From: Myxococcota bacterium
Lineage (GTDB): Bacteria; Myxococcota; B64-G9
DNA: 64,000 nt
Assembly: GCA_022710975.1 (NCBI GenBank)
Contig: JAKLGA010000018.1
Location: 1 to 64,000, forward strand
Reading direction: 5' to 3'
Under the pieces are notes generated by a model. The model did not search any database, was not told the origin of the DNA, and saw only the letters and a program-made list of their open reading frames with translations. The position numbers and the translations under genes were made by a program. This document shows positions 42,162 to 53,294 of this stretch, in pieces. Position 1 is the stretch's first letter; every line of letters starts with the position of its first letter.

Positions 42162-42764
42162 GTGCTCGTCTACGGCCTGACCGGCGGCATCGGCAGCGGC
42201 AAGAGCACGGTCGCGGGCATGCTCCGCGCGCTGGGCGCGTGCACCCTCGACGCGGACGCACTGGGGCACGAGCTGCTCGAGCCGACCTGCCCCGAGGGGC
42301 GCGCCGTCCGGGCGCGCTTCCCCTCCTGCGTCGGGACGGATGGAAGGATCGGACGCCGGTCGCTGGCGGCGGAGGTGTTCACCGATGCGACCGCCCGGGC
42401 CTGGCTGGAGGATCTGCTGCACCCGGCCATCCTGCGTCGGGTCGCCGAAAGGCTGGCGGCGCTCCCGCGGCCCCGCCCCCGGGCGTGCCTGCTGGAGGGC
42501 GCGCTGCTCGTCGAGAGCCGCACGCGCTTCCCGCTGGTGGGGCTGGTGGTGGTGACCGCGCCGCTGGCGGTGCGGTGCGCGCGCCTCGGCGCGCGGGACG
42601 GCCTGGACGGGGCGGCGCTCCAGGCCAGGCTGCGGGCCCAGCGGCCGCCTGCCGACAAGGTCCTGGCGGCGGCGCACCTGGTGGACAACGGCGGCAGCCT
42701 CGCGGACACCCGGCGCGCGGCCGAACGGCTGTGGGCGGCGCTCGGCCGCGAGTGGGGAGGTTGA
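42162..42764 (+). CDS. coaE: Dephospho-CoA kinase
   Basis: The protein has 200 residues from GTG 42162. P-loop GLTGGIGSGKSTVAGML, LDADALGHELL, and LHPAILRRV are the CoaE signatures, and the LEGALLVES segment follows. It phosphorylates dephospho-CoA in the last step of coenzyme A synthesis. The middle is highly Arg/Ala-rich. The SDR gene follows two bases downstream. Confidence 0.95.
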   Translation: MLVYGLTGGIGSGKSTVAGMLRALGACTLDADALGHELLEPTCPEGRAVRARFPSCVGTDGRIGRRSLAAEVFTDATARAWLEDLLHPAILRRVAERLAALPRPRPRACLLEGALLVESRTRFPLVGLVVVTAPLAVRCARLGARDGLDGAALQARLRAQRPPADKVLAAAHLVDNGGSLADTRRAAERLWAALGREWGG

Positions 42765-42766
42765 GC

Positions 42767-43903
42767 ATGGCTCGCAAGGGGGCGTCCCGCGTGGTCCTGG
42801 TCACCGGCTACCCGGGCTTCATCGGCAAGCAGCTCGTGCAGACGCTGCTCACCGACGAGCCCGACAGCGAGTTCTTCCTGCTGGTCCAGGATCGCTTCGT
42901 CGAGGGCGCCAAGCGGGACGTGCGCGCCTGCCGCCCCCGGGGGCTGGAGCGGGTGCACATCCTGGCGGGGGACATCGCCGACATGCACCTCGGGCTCTCG
43001 GCGGTGGAGCTGCAGCGGGTGACCCGCGCGGTGACCGACATCTACCACCTGGCGGCCATCTCCTACCTGGGGGTGCCCGAGGAGACCATGTGGCGGGTCA
43101 ACGTGCAAGGCACCGCCAACCTGCTGGAGGTGGCCGAGCAGTCCCACAAGCTCCGGCGCTTCAGCCACGTCTCCACCTGCTTCGTGTCCGGCGATCGCCA
43201 GGGAGTGATCGCCGAGGACGAGTTGGACGCCGGGCAGCGCTTCCGCAACCCGTACGAGCGCACCAAGTTCGAGGCCGAGCTCAAGGTGCGCGCCGCGGCC
43301 GAACGCCTGCCGGTGAGCATCTTCCGGCCCTCCATCGTGGTGGGCGACTCGCGCACCGGAGAGATCGGCCGCTTCGACGGCCCCTACTTCCTCGGCATCC
43401 TGCTGGTGGCCGCGCCGGTGGCCGTGCCCATCCCGCTCCCGAGCGACGGCCGGGTGCCGCTGAACATGGTCCCGGTGGACTACGTGGTGGGCGCCATCCA
43501 GCGCCTCAGCCAGGCCCGCGAGGCCGAGGGCCTGACCTTCCACCTGGTCGATCCCAACCCGCTCTCCGCGCTGCGGGCCTACCAGCTCATCGCCGAGCGG
43601 GCCGGGACGCCCGCCGGGCGGCTGCTGCGCTCCACCGGCCGCGCGCCGGGCTGGCTGGGCGAGCTCGCCTCCGCGCTGCTGCGCGTGCCCGGCCTGGAGA
43701 AGATCACCCGCACCCCCCGCCAGGCGCTGGACTACCTGAACACCATGGCCGTCTACACCAGCGCCAACACCGCCCGGCTGCTGCAGGGCTCGGAGCTCAC
43801 CTGCCCGCCCTTCCACACCTACGTGGACGCGCTGATCAGCTACGTGCGGACCACCTACGAGAAGCGGAGGAAGGCGGACCTGCCGGAGGACCCGCTGGTG
43901 TGA
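42767..43903 (+). CDS. Extended SDR / NAD-dependent reductase (acyl-CoA-reductase-like)
   Basis: The protein has 378 residues. The Rossmann motif is VLVTGYPGFIGKQL (GxPGFIG), with the catalytic Y-x3-K in NPYERTKFEAE. PSIVVGDSRTGEI and the following FDGPYFLG are typical of the NAD-binding-4/Male-sterility group (fatty acyl-CoA reductases, thioester reductases). The substrate is unknown. GGAGG precedes the ATG by 6 nt. A palindromic heptamer repeat lies just after its stop. Confidence 0.8.
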   Translation: MARKGASRVVLVTGYPGFIGKQLVQTLLTDEPDSEFFLLVQDRFVEGAKRDVRACRPRGLERVHILAGDIADMHLGLSAVELQRVTRAVTDIYHLAAISYLGVPEETMWRVNVQGTANLLEVAEQSHKLRRFSHVSTCFVSGDRQGVIAEDELDAGQRFRNPYERTKFEAELKVRAAAERLPVSIFRPSIVVGDSRTGEIGRFDGPYFLGILLVAAPVAVPIPLPSDGRVPLNMVPVDYVVGAIQRLSQAREAEGLTFHLVDPNPLSALRAYQLIAERAGTPAGRLLRSTGRAPGWLGELASALLRVPGLEKITRTPRQALDYLNTMAVYTSANTARLLQGSELTCPPFHTYVDALISYVRTTYEKRRKADLPEDPLV

Positions 43904-43909
43904 ATCCCC

Positions 43910-43972
43910 GTGCGGCGTGCTGGGTGCTGCGTGCGGCGAAGAACGAAGCACGCCGCACGTCGCACGCCGCAC
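43910..43972. repeat. Heptamer-periodic palindromic repeat, site 2
   Basis: Nine contiguous 7-base units with no gap start six bases after the SDR gene stop. The first four (43910-43937) follow GTGCNGS, one unit is degenerate, and the last four (43945-43972) follow GNNGCAC, the inverted form. The arms can pair as a stem of three to four heptamers. It lies between convergent genes, 3 bases from the stop codon of the TPR gene. Confidence 0.85.
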
Positions 43973-43975
43973 GGC

Positions 43976-45316
43976 TCAATCCACCTCGATCACCTTCTCC
44001 TGGAGCAGCTGGGTCAGGATGCGCAGCGCGTCCAGGGAGGGCAGGCCACAGATGCTCAGCACGTCATCGAAGGAGGTGTGCCCGTCGATCAGCGACAGCA
44101 CGAACCCTGCGCGGTGGTCCAGGTTGAGCCAGATGATCTCGTCCTCGGCCATGCGCACGCGCGGCACGCGCCCGAGCTCGCCCACCTTGGAGGAGTACAT
44201 GCGCACCAGCTCCTGGGTGGCCTGCTCCCGCAGGAACAGCGCCTCCTGGTGGTCCGGCGCCAGCATGAGCACCTTCTCGACCAGCTCCAGGACGCCGCTG
44301 AAGTCATCCAGCTCGAGCAGGTCGCGCGCGCCGCGGATGAGCGCGCCCGGATCGTCGTCCGCGGGCCCCGCGGGCGCGGGCGCCCCGGCCACCAGCCCCA
44401 GGGGCGAGCTGATGGCCGCGTCGGGCCGGGCCGGGCCGAGCGGCGGGATGTCGTCCAGGGTGGGCGGCCGGGTGAAGGCCCCCTCCTCCTCCGGCGGGAT
44501 GGGCGGGGGCGTGAGCACGGTCCAGGCGCTGCTGTGCTGGGCCGCCACCACCGGCGCGGAGGGGGGCGGCTGGCTCGGCTGCGCGGGCGTGGGCGGCCGG
44601 GTCGCCGGCACCGGCCCGGGCGCGGCGGGTGGCAGCGAGGGCAGCGGCGGCAGCGGCGTCGCCACGCGCACCTCGGCCTGGGGCGGCGGGGGCGTCGAGA
44701 CCACGGCGGAGATGGCGCTCACCGGCCGGGCGGGCGCGGCCCGCACCGGCGGCGGCACGGGCAAGGGCTCGAGCACGATGTTCGGCTGCACCACCGGCAC
44801 GGCCCCCGCCGGCGCGGGGGTCTGCGGGGGGGCGCCGTCCGCACCCCAGTCGTACAGGTCCCCCCAGTTCGAGGCGCTCACCGCGGGCCGGGAGGGCGGG
44901 ACGAAGTCCTCGCCCGCCGGCGGCGGGGGCGCCGCAGCCGGGGGGGGCTCGCCCGGCGGCCCGGCCGGTGGCGGGATGGACTTGGACAGGGGCCTGGGGC
45001 GCAGCGTGGGCTGGTCGGAGGCCAGCGGCACCTTGGCCGGCTCGCCGGCGGGCGGCGTCGCGGCCGGGGCCGGCGCGGCGGCAGGGTCAGGCACGGCCGG
45101 GTCCGAGCCGACGTCGGGCCGGTAGTCGGCCCCCTCGCGCTCCTGGCCAGGCGACCAGCTGTCCTCGAGGAACCTCAGGTACTCCTGCGCGCGCGGGTTC
45201 CCTGGCTCGAGGGCCAGCGCCTCGCTCCACGCGCGCCGGGCCTCGTCCAGCCGGCCCAGCCCGTAGGCGGCCAGGCCCTGGTCGAGCAGCTCGCGGATGC
45301 GGTCGGCCGGGCCCAT
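43976..45316 (-). CDS. TPR/proline-rich cytoplasmic protein (unknown function)
   Basis: The protein has 446 residues. Residues about 1-50 form a TPR unit (LGRLDEARRAWSEALALEPGNP). A 270-residue disordered Pro/Ala region follows. A second TPR-like helix pair (about 330-365, FSGVLELVEKVLMLAPDHQEALF) and a C-terminal winged-helix-like domain (AEDEIIWLNLDHRAGFVLSLIDGHTSFDDVLSI...) end the protein. The last domain resembles the ends of PATAN-associated proteins. It is third in a minus-strand set with the J-domain/TPR protein and dnaK, six bases behind dnaK, so it is likely a client adaptor or co-chaperone. Confidence 0.75.
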   Translation of the reverse strand: MGPADRIRELLDQGLAAYGLGRLDEARRAWSEALALEPGNPRAQEYLRFLEDSWSPGQEREGADYRPDVGSDPAVPDPAAAPAPAATPPAGEPAKVPLASDQPTLRPRPLSKSIPPPAGPPGEPPPAAAPPPPAGEDFVPPSRPAVSASNWGDLYDWGADGAPPQTPAPAGAVPVVQPNIVLEPLPVPPPVRAAPARPVSAISAVVSTPPPPQAEVRVATPLPPLPSLPPAAPGPVPATRPPTPAQPSQPPPSAPVVAAQHSSAWTVLTPPPIPPEEEGAFTRPPTLDDIPPLGPARPDAAISSPLGLVAGAPAPAGPADDDPGALIRGARDLLELDDFSGVLELVEKVLMLAPDHQEALFLREQATQELVRMYSSKVGELGRVPRVRMAEDEIIWLNLDHRAGFVLSLIDGHTSFDDVLSICGLPSLDALRILTQLLQEKVIEVD

Positions 45317-45322
45317 GCGCGC

Positions 45323-47161
<1,839 letters not shown>

Positions 47162-47182
47162 GCGGTCTCCTGCTGCGGGGGC

Positions 47183-48514
47183 CTAGTCCGTCTCCCGGGC
47201 CTCATCCCGGATGCGCTTCCTGAGCTCCTTGATCTTGCGCGGGATGGGATCTTCGTCGGGCTCCACGTAGTGGGAGCGCAACCTCGGGTAACGCTCGTAC
47301 TCGCGCAGGGCGTTGCGCTTCATGTCGAGCTTCTCGTAGAGCTGCGCCAGGGTGAGCACCACGTCGCCGTGATCGGGCTTGAGCCGGTCGGCGTCGCGGC
47401 AGAACGCGAGGGCCTTCTTCAGATCGCGGTTGAGGTCGAGCATGAGCTGGGCGGCGCGGTGCTTGGCCTCCCAGTGGTCGGGATCGGCCTCCACCGCCGT
47501 CACGAAGCCCTTCAGCGCGTTCTCGAGGTTGCCCACCGACTGCTCGTGCCAGGCCTGGCGGAACTCCCGCTCCGCGCGCTGCTTGCCCGCCTTGGGCTGC
47601 AGCTCGTCGCGGAGCTTCTGGTACTCCTCGTTGTCCGGCTCCAGGCTCACGGCCAGCATGATCGCGTTGAAGGCCCGGGTGGGATCCTTGCTCCTGCTCG
47701 CCACGGCCTGCTCGTAGTGTTCCCGCGCGCGGACGCGCTGGTTGGCCTGGGGGCTCTTCCTGCGCTGCAGGCGCGCCAGGCGCTCGCGGCGCTCGGCCGT
47801 CAGCTTCTCGTCCAGCGTGCGCTGGGCGGCCTCGTGCTCCGCCCGCGCCAGCTCCTCGGGCGTGGGTTCGTAGGGCAGGGTGGCGTCGTAGGCGGCGCGC
47901 TTCTGGGGATCTCCCAGCACCTCGTAGGCCTGGGTCACGCGCTTGAACAGCGCCTCGATGCGCGCCTTGAAGGTGCCCAGGTTCTTGCGGAAGTAGGTGT
48001 CCGGGTGGAACTCCTTGGAGACCGCGAAGTAGGCCTTCTTCACCTCGCCCGGCTCGGCCCGGCGCGCCAGGCCGAGGAACTGGTAGTGGGTGAGCTCCTG
48101 GCGGCGCTTGTGCAGGTAGAGGATCTTGCGCTTCTGGCCCTCGCCGAGATCGACGCTCTCCTCCAGGTCCCGAGGGTCGTCAAGCGGGGCGGTCATCCAG
48201 GGTCCATCCTCGAAGTCCGGGCCCGCGGGCCTGGCCGCGGCGGGCGCCGAGGAGCGCCCCTCCACGGGCGGCCGGGCCGGCAGGTCCTGGGGCGGCTCCT
48301 CGCCGAACCAGTAGATCTTGCGCCGCTGGTGGAGCCCGAGCAGGGTCTGCTCCGCCTGGGGCCGCGCCAGGCCGCACGCCCCGGTGATCTCCCCGGCCGA
48401 GCGCACGCCGTCGACCAGCGCCAGCACCCGGCCCTCGTCCAGGCTGAATTTTCCTTTGAGCAGATCGACCCCGGGGCTCAACCGGGGCACCTTCTTGGGG
48501 TCGATGCTGGGCAT
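47183..48514 (-). CDS. J-domain protein with TPR repeats
   Basis: The protein has 443 residues. Residues about 1-70 are a winged-helix-like N-domain (GKFSLDEGRVLALVDGVRSAGEIT). A J-domain follows (about 140-215: THYQFLGLARRAEPGEVKKAYFAVSKEFHPDTY) with the HPD triad needed to stimulate Hsp70. The rest is TPR-like helices (about 270-420). It would recruit the Hsp70 encoded next (21 bases downstream) to bound clients. It has its own promoter at 48594-48623. Confidence 0.85.
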   Translation of the reverse strand: MPSIDPKKVPRLSPGVDLLKGKFSLDEGRVLALVDGVRSAGEITGACGLARPQAEQTLLGLHQRRKIYWFGEEPPQDLPARPPVEGRSSAPAAARPAGPDFEDGPWMTAPLDDPRDLEESVDLGEGQKRKILYLHKRRQELTHYQFLGLARRAEPGEVKKAYFAVSKEFHPDTYFRKNLGTFKARIEALFKRVTQAYEVLGDPQKRAAYDATLPYEPTPEELARAEHEAAQRTLDEKLTAERRERLARLQRRKSPQANQRVRAREHYEQAVASRSKDPTRAFNAIMLAVSLEPDNEEYQKLRDELQPKAGKQRAEREFRQAWHEQSVGNLENALKGFVTAVEADPDHWEAKHRAAQLMLDLNRDLKKALAFCRDADRLKPDHGDVVLTLAQLYEKLDMKRNALREYERYPRLRSHYVEPDEDPIPRKIKELRKRIRDEARETD

Positions 48515-48593
48515 GGGGAGGCGTCTCCAACCCCGCGCGTCGCAGGGAAAATCCTTGCGCCGCCTGTCGCTCGGGCCACACGCCGGACCAGCC

Positions 48594-48623
48594 CCATTAT
48601 CCCTTGGGATCCCGCGGAGTCAA
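48594..48623 (-). promoter_or_regulatory. Promoter for the J-domain/dnaK operon
   Basis: Minus strand: TTGACT (48618-48623), 18-nt spacer, TAATGG (48594-48599), or ATAATG one base upstream with a 17-nt spacer. No heat-shock sigma-32-like box is evident. The leader is about 75 nt to the ATG at 48514. Confidence 0.5.
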
Positions 48624-48638
48624 GGGAACGGCCGGCGC

Positions 48639-50045
<1,407 letters not shown>

Positions 50046-50063
50046 GCTCGTCCGCCTCCTGGC

Positions 50064-50603
50064 TCAGCCGCCCAGCCGCTCGAGGCTGAGCTCGCCGTTG
50101 GTGAACACGCACAGCTCGCCGGCGATGCGCATGGCCCGGCGGGCGACCTCCTCGGCCGGCAGCTCGGTGCTCTCGAGCAGCGCCTGGGCCGCGGCCTGGG
50201 CATAGGGCCCGCCGGAGCCGATGCCCAGCACCCCGCCGTCGGGCTCGAGCACGTCGCCGTTGCCCGAGAGCAGCAGGGTCTTCTCGCGGTCGGCGACCAG
50301 CAGCAGCGCCTCCAGCCGGCGCAGGAAGCGATCGGTGCGCCACTCCTTGGCCAGCTCCACGGCCGCCCGGGTGAGCGAGCCCTGGTGCTCCTTCAACTTG
50401 CCCTCGAACTTCTCGAACAGCGTCAGCGCGTCCGCCGTCGAGCCGGCGAAGCCTGCCAGCACCTTACCGTCGAGCAGGGTGCGCAGCTTCCGGGCCTTGT
50501 GCTTCAGCACCAGCTTGTCCAGCGACACCTGGCCGTCTCCGGCCAGGACCACCTCGCCCGGCCGGCGCACGGCCAGGATGGTCGTTCCATGGAACTGCTG
50601 CAT
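50064..50603 (-). CDS. hslV: HslV peptidase subunit of HslVU protease
   Basis: The protein has 179 residues. Residues MQQFHG form a short propeptide before the catalytic T7 ([10 protein letters not shown]). [18 protein letters not shown] and [19 protein letters not shown] are conserved proteasome-beta-like motifs. It forms a dodecamer capped by HslU. It is four bases after xerC. Confidence 0.97.
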   Translation of the reverse strand: MQQFHGTTILAVRRPGEVVLAGDGQVSLDKLVLKHKARKLRTLLDGKVLAGFAGSTADALTLFEKFEGKLKEHQGSLTRAAVELAKEWRTDRFLRRLEALLLVADREKTLLLSGNGDVLEPDGGVLGIGSGGPYAQAAAQALLESTELPAEEVARRAMRIAGELCVFTNGELSLERLGG

Positions 50604-50607
50604 GGCG

Positions 50608-51564
50608 TCAACTCCCCTTCCCCGCGGCCCGGCCGGCGCGCTTCGCGCGCGGGTGGGCCTGGTCGTAGACCTCGAGCAGGTGCTCCAGATCGAGGTGCGT
50701 GTAGGTCTGGGTGGTGGACAGGCTGGCGTGCCCGAGCAGCTCCTGGATGGAGCGGAGATCGGCCCCGGCCTGCAGCAGGTGGGTGGCGAAGCTGTGCCTG
50801 AGCGCGTGCGGGCTCACGTTGTGCAGCACCCCCGCGGCCAGGATCCAGCGATCGAGCACCCGGCGCACCGAGCGATCGGTGAGCCTCCCCCCGCGCCGGT
50901 TGAGGAACACGGCCTCGAGCGCGGGCCGGCGCGACTCCTGCAGCAGCCGCGCCCGGGCCGGCAGCCAGGCCAGGACGGCCGCGCAGGCGGGCCGGCCGAG
51001 CGGCACCAGGCGCTCCTTGCTGCCCTTGCCGAGCACCCGCACCACCCGCCCGGTCAGATCCACGTCCCGGAGGTCGAGCCCGACCAGCTCCGAGACCCGC
51101 AGCCCGGCCGCGTACAGCACCTCGAGCAGCGCCCGGTCCCGCAGGCCCAGGTCGGTCGAGGCGTCGGTCGCCGCGAGCAGTGCCTGGATCTCGTCCCGGT
51201 CCAGGTGGCGCGGCAGGCGTTTCTCCAGCACGGGCGAGCGGATACGCTCGGCCGGGCTCACCTCGATCCAGCCCCGGCGCCGGGCGAAGCGGTAGAAGCC
51301 GCGGATGGCGGCGAGCTTCCGGCCCGCGGAGCGCGGGCTGAGCTCCTTGCGCCGGGCGGCCAGGTAGGCGCGCAGATCCGCGAGGGTGGCCGCCAGCACC
51401 GCCCGGCCCTTCGCGGTCAGGAACTCCGCGAGCTGGCGCAGATCCAGGCCATAGCCGCGCAGGGTGTGGGCCGAGAGGCGTCGCTCGCTGCCCAGGTGAT
51501 CCAGATAGGCCGCCAGCGGATCGTCCGGGACGGGCGTGGACGCGGATGTGCGCACCTCGGCCAT
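50608..51564 (-). CDS. xerC: Tyrosine recombinase XerC/XerD family
   Basis: The protein has 318 residues. The N-terminal core-binding domain has [22 protein letters not shown]. The catalytic R-H-R-H-Y set is present: Arg in [13 protein letters not shown]-x-L-R-H in [17 protein letters not shown], His in [12 protein letters not shown] and Tyr in TYTHL. XerC resolves chromosome dimers at dif with XerD. The order xerC-hslV-hslU is that of the codV-clpQ-clpY operon of Bacillus. The leaderless promoter at 51572-51600 supports the start at 51564. Confidence 0.9.
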   Translation of the reverse strand: MAEVRTSASTPVPDDPLAAYLDHLGSERRLSAHTLRGYGLDLRQLAEFLTAKGRAVLAATLADLRAYLAARRKELSPRSAGRKLAAIRGFYRFARRRGWIEVSPAERIRSPVLEKRLPRHLDRDEIQALLAATDASTDLGLRDRALLEVLYAAGLRVSELVGLDLRDVDLTGRVVRVLGKGSKERLVPLGRPACAAVLAWLPARARLLQESRRPALEAVFLNRRGGRLTDRSVRRVLDRWILAAGVLHNVSPHALRHSFATHLLQAGADLRSIQELLGHASLSTTQTYTHLDLEHLLEVYDQAHPRAKRAGRAAGKGS

Positions 51565-51571
51565 GGGCCTC

Positions 51572-51600
51572 AAGGTTGGGGCGACTTCGGGGCGTGTCAA
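51572..51600 (-). promoter_or_regulatory. Leaderless promoter for xerC-hslV-hslU
   Basis: Minus strand: TTGACA (51595-51600), 17-nt spacer, AACCTT (51572-51577), then 7 nt to ATG 51564. A GAGG 3 nt before the ATG is too close to act as a ribosome site. Confidence 0.65.
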
Positions 51601-51639
51601 GCGAGCGGCGTCTCGCGCGCCCGAAAGAGGCCCGGGCTG

Positions 51640-51677
51640 GCGTTGGCCGATCCTGCGTGTGTGGATCGCCCAGGGCA
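51640..51677. repeat. 38-bp direct repeat, copy 1
   Basis: This 38-bp sequence recurs at 52104-52141 with one mismatch. It contains the inverted pair CGATCC (51648-51653) and GGATCG (51663-51668). It begins 2 bases beyond the stop codon of the small lipoprotein gene, on that gene's 3' side. Confidence 0.9.
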
Positions 51678-51679
51678 GT

Positions 51680-52063
51680 TCATCGAGCAGCTTCGACCGG
51701 GCGTTTCGTCGATGGAACGGGAGCGAGCCCTGCCCCCACCTCCCCGGTCAACCCCTCGTCGCCCAGGCCGGATGCATCCGACGAGGCGACGTCCGGGCCC
51801 GAGATCCAGAGAACCAATCCAAGCACCGCCGCCACGAGGCCCGTGCCGAGCCAGACCGCAATCACCGTGGAGTGCGCCGTGCCATCGCCGGAGACGCAGC
51901 TCTCCGGGGCTTCGTGACAGGAGACGGTCATGCCGACGCCGCCGGCCAACCCGACTGCGCCGACGGCGGTCAAGGCGATGCCCGTGTAGGTCATCGCCCT
52001 GGTCGCGCAGGCCGAGCCAGACAGGAGGACGACCGCGAGCAGCCCGAGCAGCGCGTTCCTCAT
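51680..52063 (-). CDS. Small lipoprotein with two hydrophobic segments
   Basis: The protein has 127 residues: a lipobox LSGSAC (Cys about residue 19), a hydrophobic segment (about 28-48, GIALTAVGAVGLAGGVGM), a disulfide-size Cys pair (C52 and C58 region), a second TM (about 72-92, VIAVWLGTGLVAAVLGLVLWI) and a polar tail. I do not recognise a family. It sits between two copies of the 38-bp repeat. An AGGAG lies about 12 nt before the ATG. Codon use is less strongly GC-biased than its neighbours, fitting acquired DNA. Confidence 0.65.
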   Translation of the reverse strand: MRNALLGLLAVVLLSGSACATRAMTYTGIALTAVGAVGLAGGVGMTVSCHEAPESCVSGDGTAHSTVIAVWLGTGLVAAVLGLVLWISGPDVASSDASGLGDEGLTGEVGAGLAPVPSTKRPVEAAR

Positions 52064-52103
52064 GGCGACCGCAGTCTCCTTGTCCGGATGCCTGCACGCG
52101 GAT

Positions 52104-52141
52104 GCGTTGGCCGATCCCGCGTGTGTGGATCGCCCAGGGCA
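52104..52141. repeat. 38-bp direct repeat, copy 2
   Basis: Second copy of the repeat at 51640, with inverted arms at 52112-52117 and 52127-52132. It lies 28 bases beyond the end of the frameshifted gene on its 3' side. A 14-base part (GGATCGCCCAGGGC) occurs once more at 52767-52780. Confidence 0.9.
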
Positions 52142-52169
52142 TCTCACCGGCGGTCTTTCCTTCCCTGCT

Positions 52170-52488
52170 TCACGCCCGCCAGGCGCCAGCCTGCCGGGAC
52201 CGGAAGCTCCTCGCGCGCCTCCGCTGGACCAGCCACCACAACCCGAGCACCAGCCCCCACGCGAGCTCATCGCCACTCCCCGCCTGCGCCAAGGAGAAGG
52301 CGATGGGGACCTGGCCGCCGTTCTCGTAGCAACCAACCAGGCCGTCCGTGACCCGCCTCTCCTCCAGCGCGCAGCCTGTGACGAGATCCACCACACACCG
52401 TGGGTGGGCAGGGAGGGCGAGCCTCCACCTCCGGCGCGGGCAGCGCGGCCAGGAGGCCAAGGATCAGCGACTGGAAGGCGCGCGGCAT
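52170..52488 (-). pseudogene. Frameshifted secreted protein gene with C-terminal membrane anchor
   Basis: The ATG at 52488 has a strong GGGAGGGGG 8 nt upstream and opens a signal peptide (MPRAFQSLILGLLAALPAPEVEA). After about 30 codons that frame turns into unlikely Arg/Gly-rich sequence, while the adjacent frame becomes convincing: CVVDLVTGCALEERRVTDGL, two more Cys, then a hydrophobic anchor WGLVLGLWWLV and an Arg-rich stop like a sorting tail (VQRRRAR). Joining them needs one indel near 52400-52425. It is either a real pseudogene or a sequencing error. Total would be about 105 residues. Confidence 0.55.
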
Positions 52489-52802
52489 CGCGAAACCCCC
52501 TCCCGAGCGTCCCCGGTCGAAGGCGACGGGGATGAATGCAGCGTACCATCGGGAAAGGACATCCCTCAAGGGTCGGAGCTGTTTGGGGCAGACCCACGTG
52601 TCTGCCCCAGGGGCTTCGGACCTTCTTCAAGTGGGGGGCGAGGCAGGCGGGCGGCCCAGCCTGGCTCTTGCCTCTCCCCACCTCGATGAATGCCCGGAGA
52701 GATTCACACGAGAGGTTTGCCAGCGTCAGTGGCCGCCGGCTCGCCGGAGCCTGCGAGGGGGGGCGGGGATCGCCCAGGGCCTGCCGAGGCGCCCATCCGG
52801 GC
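52489..52802. other. Gene-free stretch with one perfect hairpin
   Basis: I see no credible gene here: the open frames are short and without ribosome sites. The stretch holds a perfect 9-bp inverted repeat GGGGCAGAC/GTCTGCCCC (52585-52593 and 52600-52608, 6-base loop), without a T tract, and a partial copy (52767-52780) of the 38-bp repeat. Base composition is more mixed than in the surrounding genes. Confidence 0.6.
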
Positions 52803-52830
52803 TTGACTCCAGGCCCTGGGCATGTAGGGT
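52803..52830 (+). promoter_or_regulatory. Promoter for the aor operon
   Basis: TTGACT (52803-52808), 16-nt spacer, extended CATG-TAGGGT (TAGGGT at 52825-52830). It is followed by a 44-nt leader with GAGGAGAGA before the ATG at 52875. Confidence 0.55.
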
Positions 52831-52874
52831 TTCCTGGAGGAATACGGCCTCTGGGGTGGCGAGGAGAGAGACCC

Positions 52875-53279
52875 ATGAAAGTGCTCGTCGGCGACCCGGG
52901 CAAGTGCAAGCTCGTGCACGCGTGCGAGGCGGCCTGCGCCAAGGTCCTCCACAAGAAGACCGGTCGGCCCCACGCGGCCATCCGGGTGGACCCGGTCGAG
53001 GGCCAGCCGCGCTTCCAGGTGTGCAACCAGTGCGGCGAGTGCATCACCGTCTGCCCCACCGGCGCCCTGACACGCGCCAAGAGCGGCATCGTGCTGCTGA
53101 AGAAGGACCTGTGCGTGGCCTGCTACATGTGCGTGGGCTTCTGCCCCAGCCTGAGCATGGTCCGGGCGGAGGGCGTGCTACCGCCCTTCAAGTGCATCTC
53201 CTGCGGCCAGTGCGTCAAGGCCTGCCCCGAGAAGGCCCTCAGCCTGGTCGAGCAGCCCCACGAGGGCCTGCCGAGCTGA
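52875..53279 (+). CDS. Ferredoxin-type subunit of aldehyde oxidoreductase (AorB-like)
   Basis: The protein has 134 residues with four cysteine clusters for 4Fe-4S centres: CKLVHACEAAC; CNQCGECITVCP; CVACYMCVGFCP; and CISCGQCVKACP. It resembles the HycB/AorB-type electron-transfer subunit that links tungsten aldehyde oxidoreductase to another acceptor. It is cytosolic, with no signal peptide. It begins the three-gene aor cluster, with the oxidoreductase 15 bases downstream. Confidence 0.85.
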   Translation: MKVLVGDPGKCKLVHACEAACAKVLHKKTGRPHAAIRVDPVEGQPRFQVCNQCGECITVCPTGALTRAKSGIVLLKKDLCVACYMCVGFCPSLSMVRAEGVLPPFKCISCGQCVKACPEKALSLVEQPHEGLPS

Positions 53280-53294
53280 GCCGGAGAGACCGCC

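Noticed and set aside
51640-52141. Integron attC sites
   Set aside because: The repeats keep an inner inverted pair but lack the R' and R'' core consensus; kept only as a cassette-like hypothesis in the findings.
51597-52142. A minus-strand frame starting inside the 38-bp repeat and overlapping the small lipoprotein gene
   Set aside because: It runs through the repeat with no ribosome site and a low-complexity product; the other frame gives a lipobox and two TMs.
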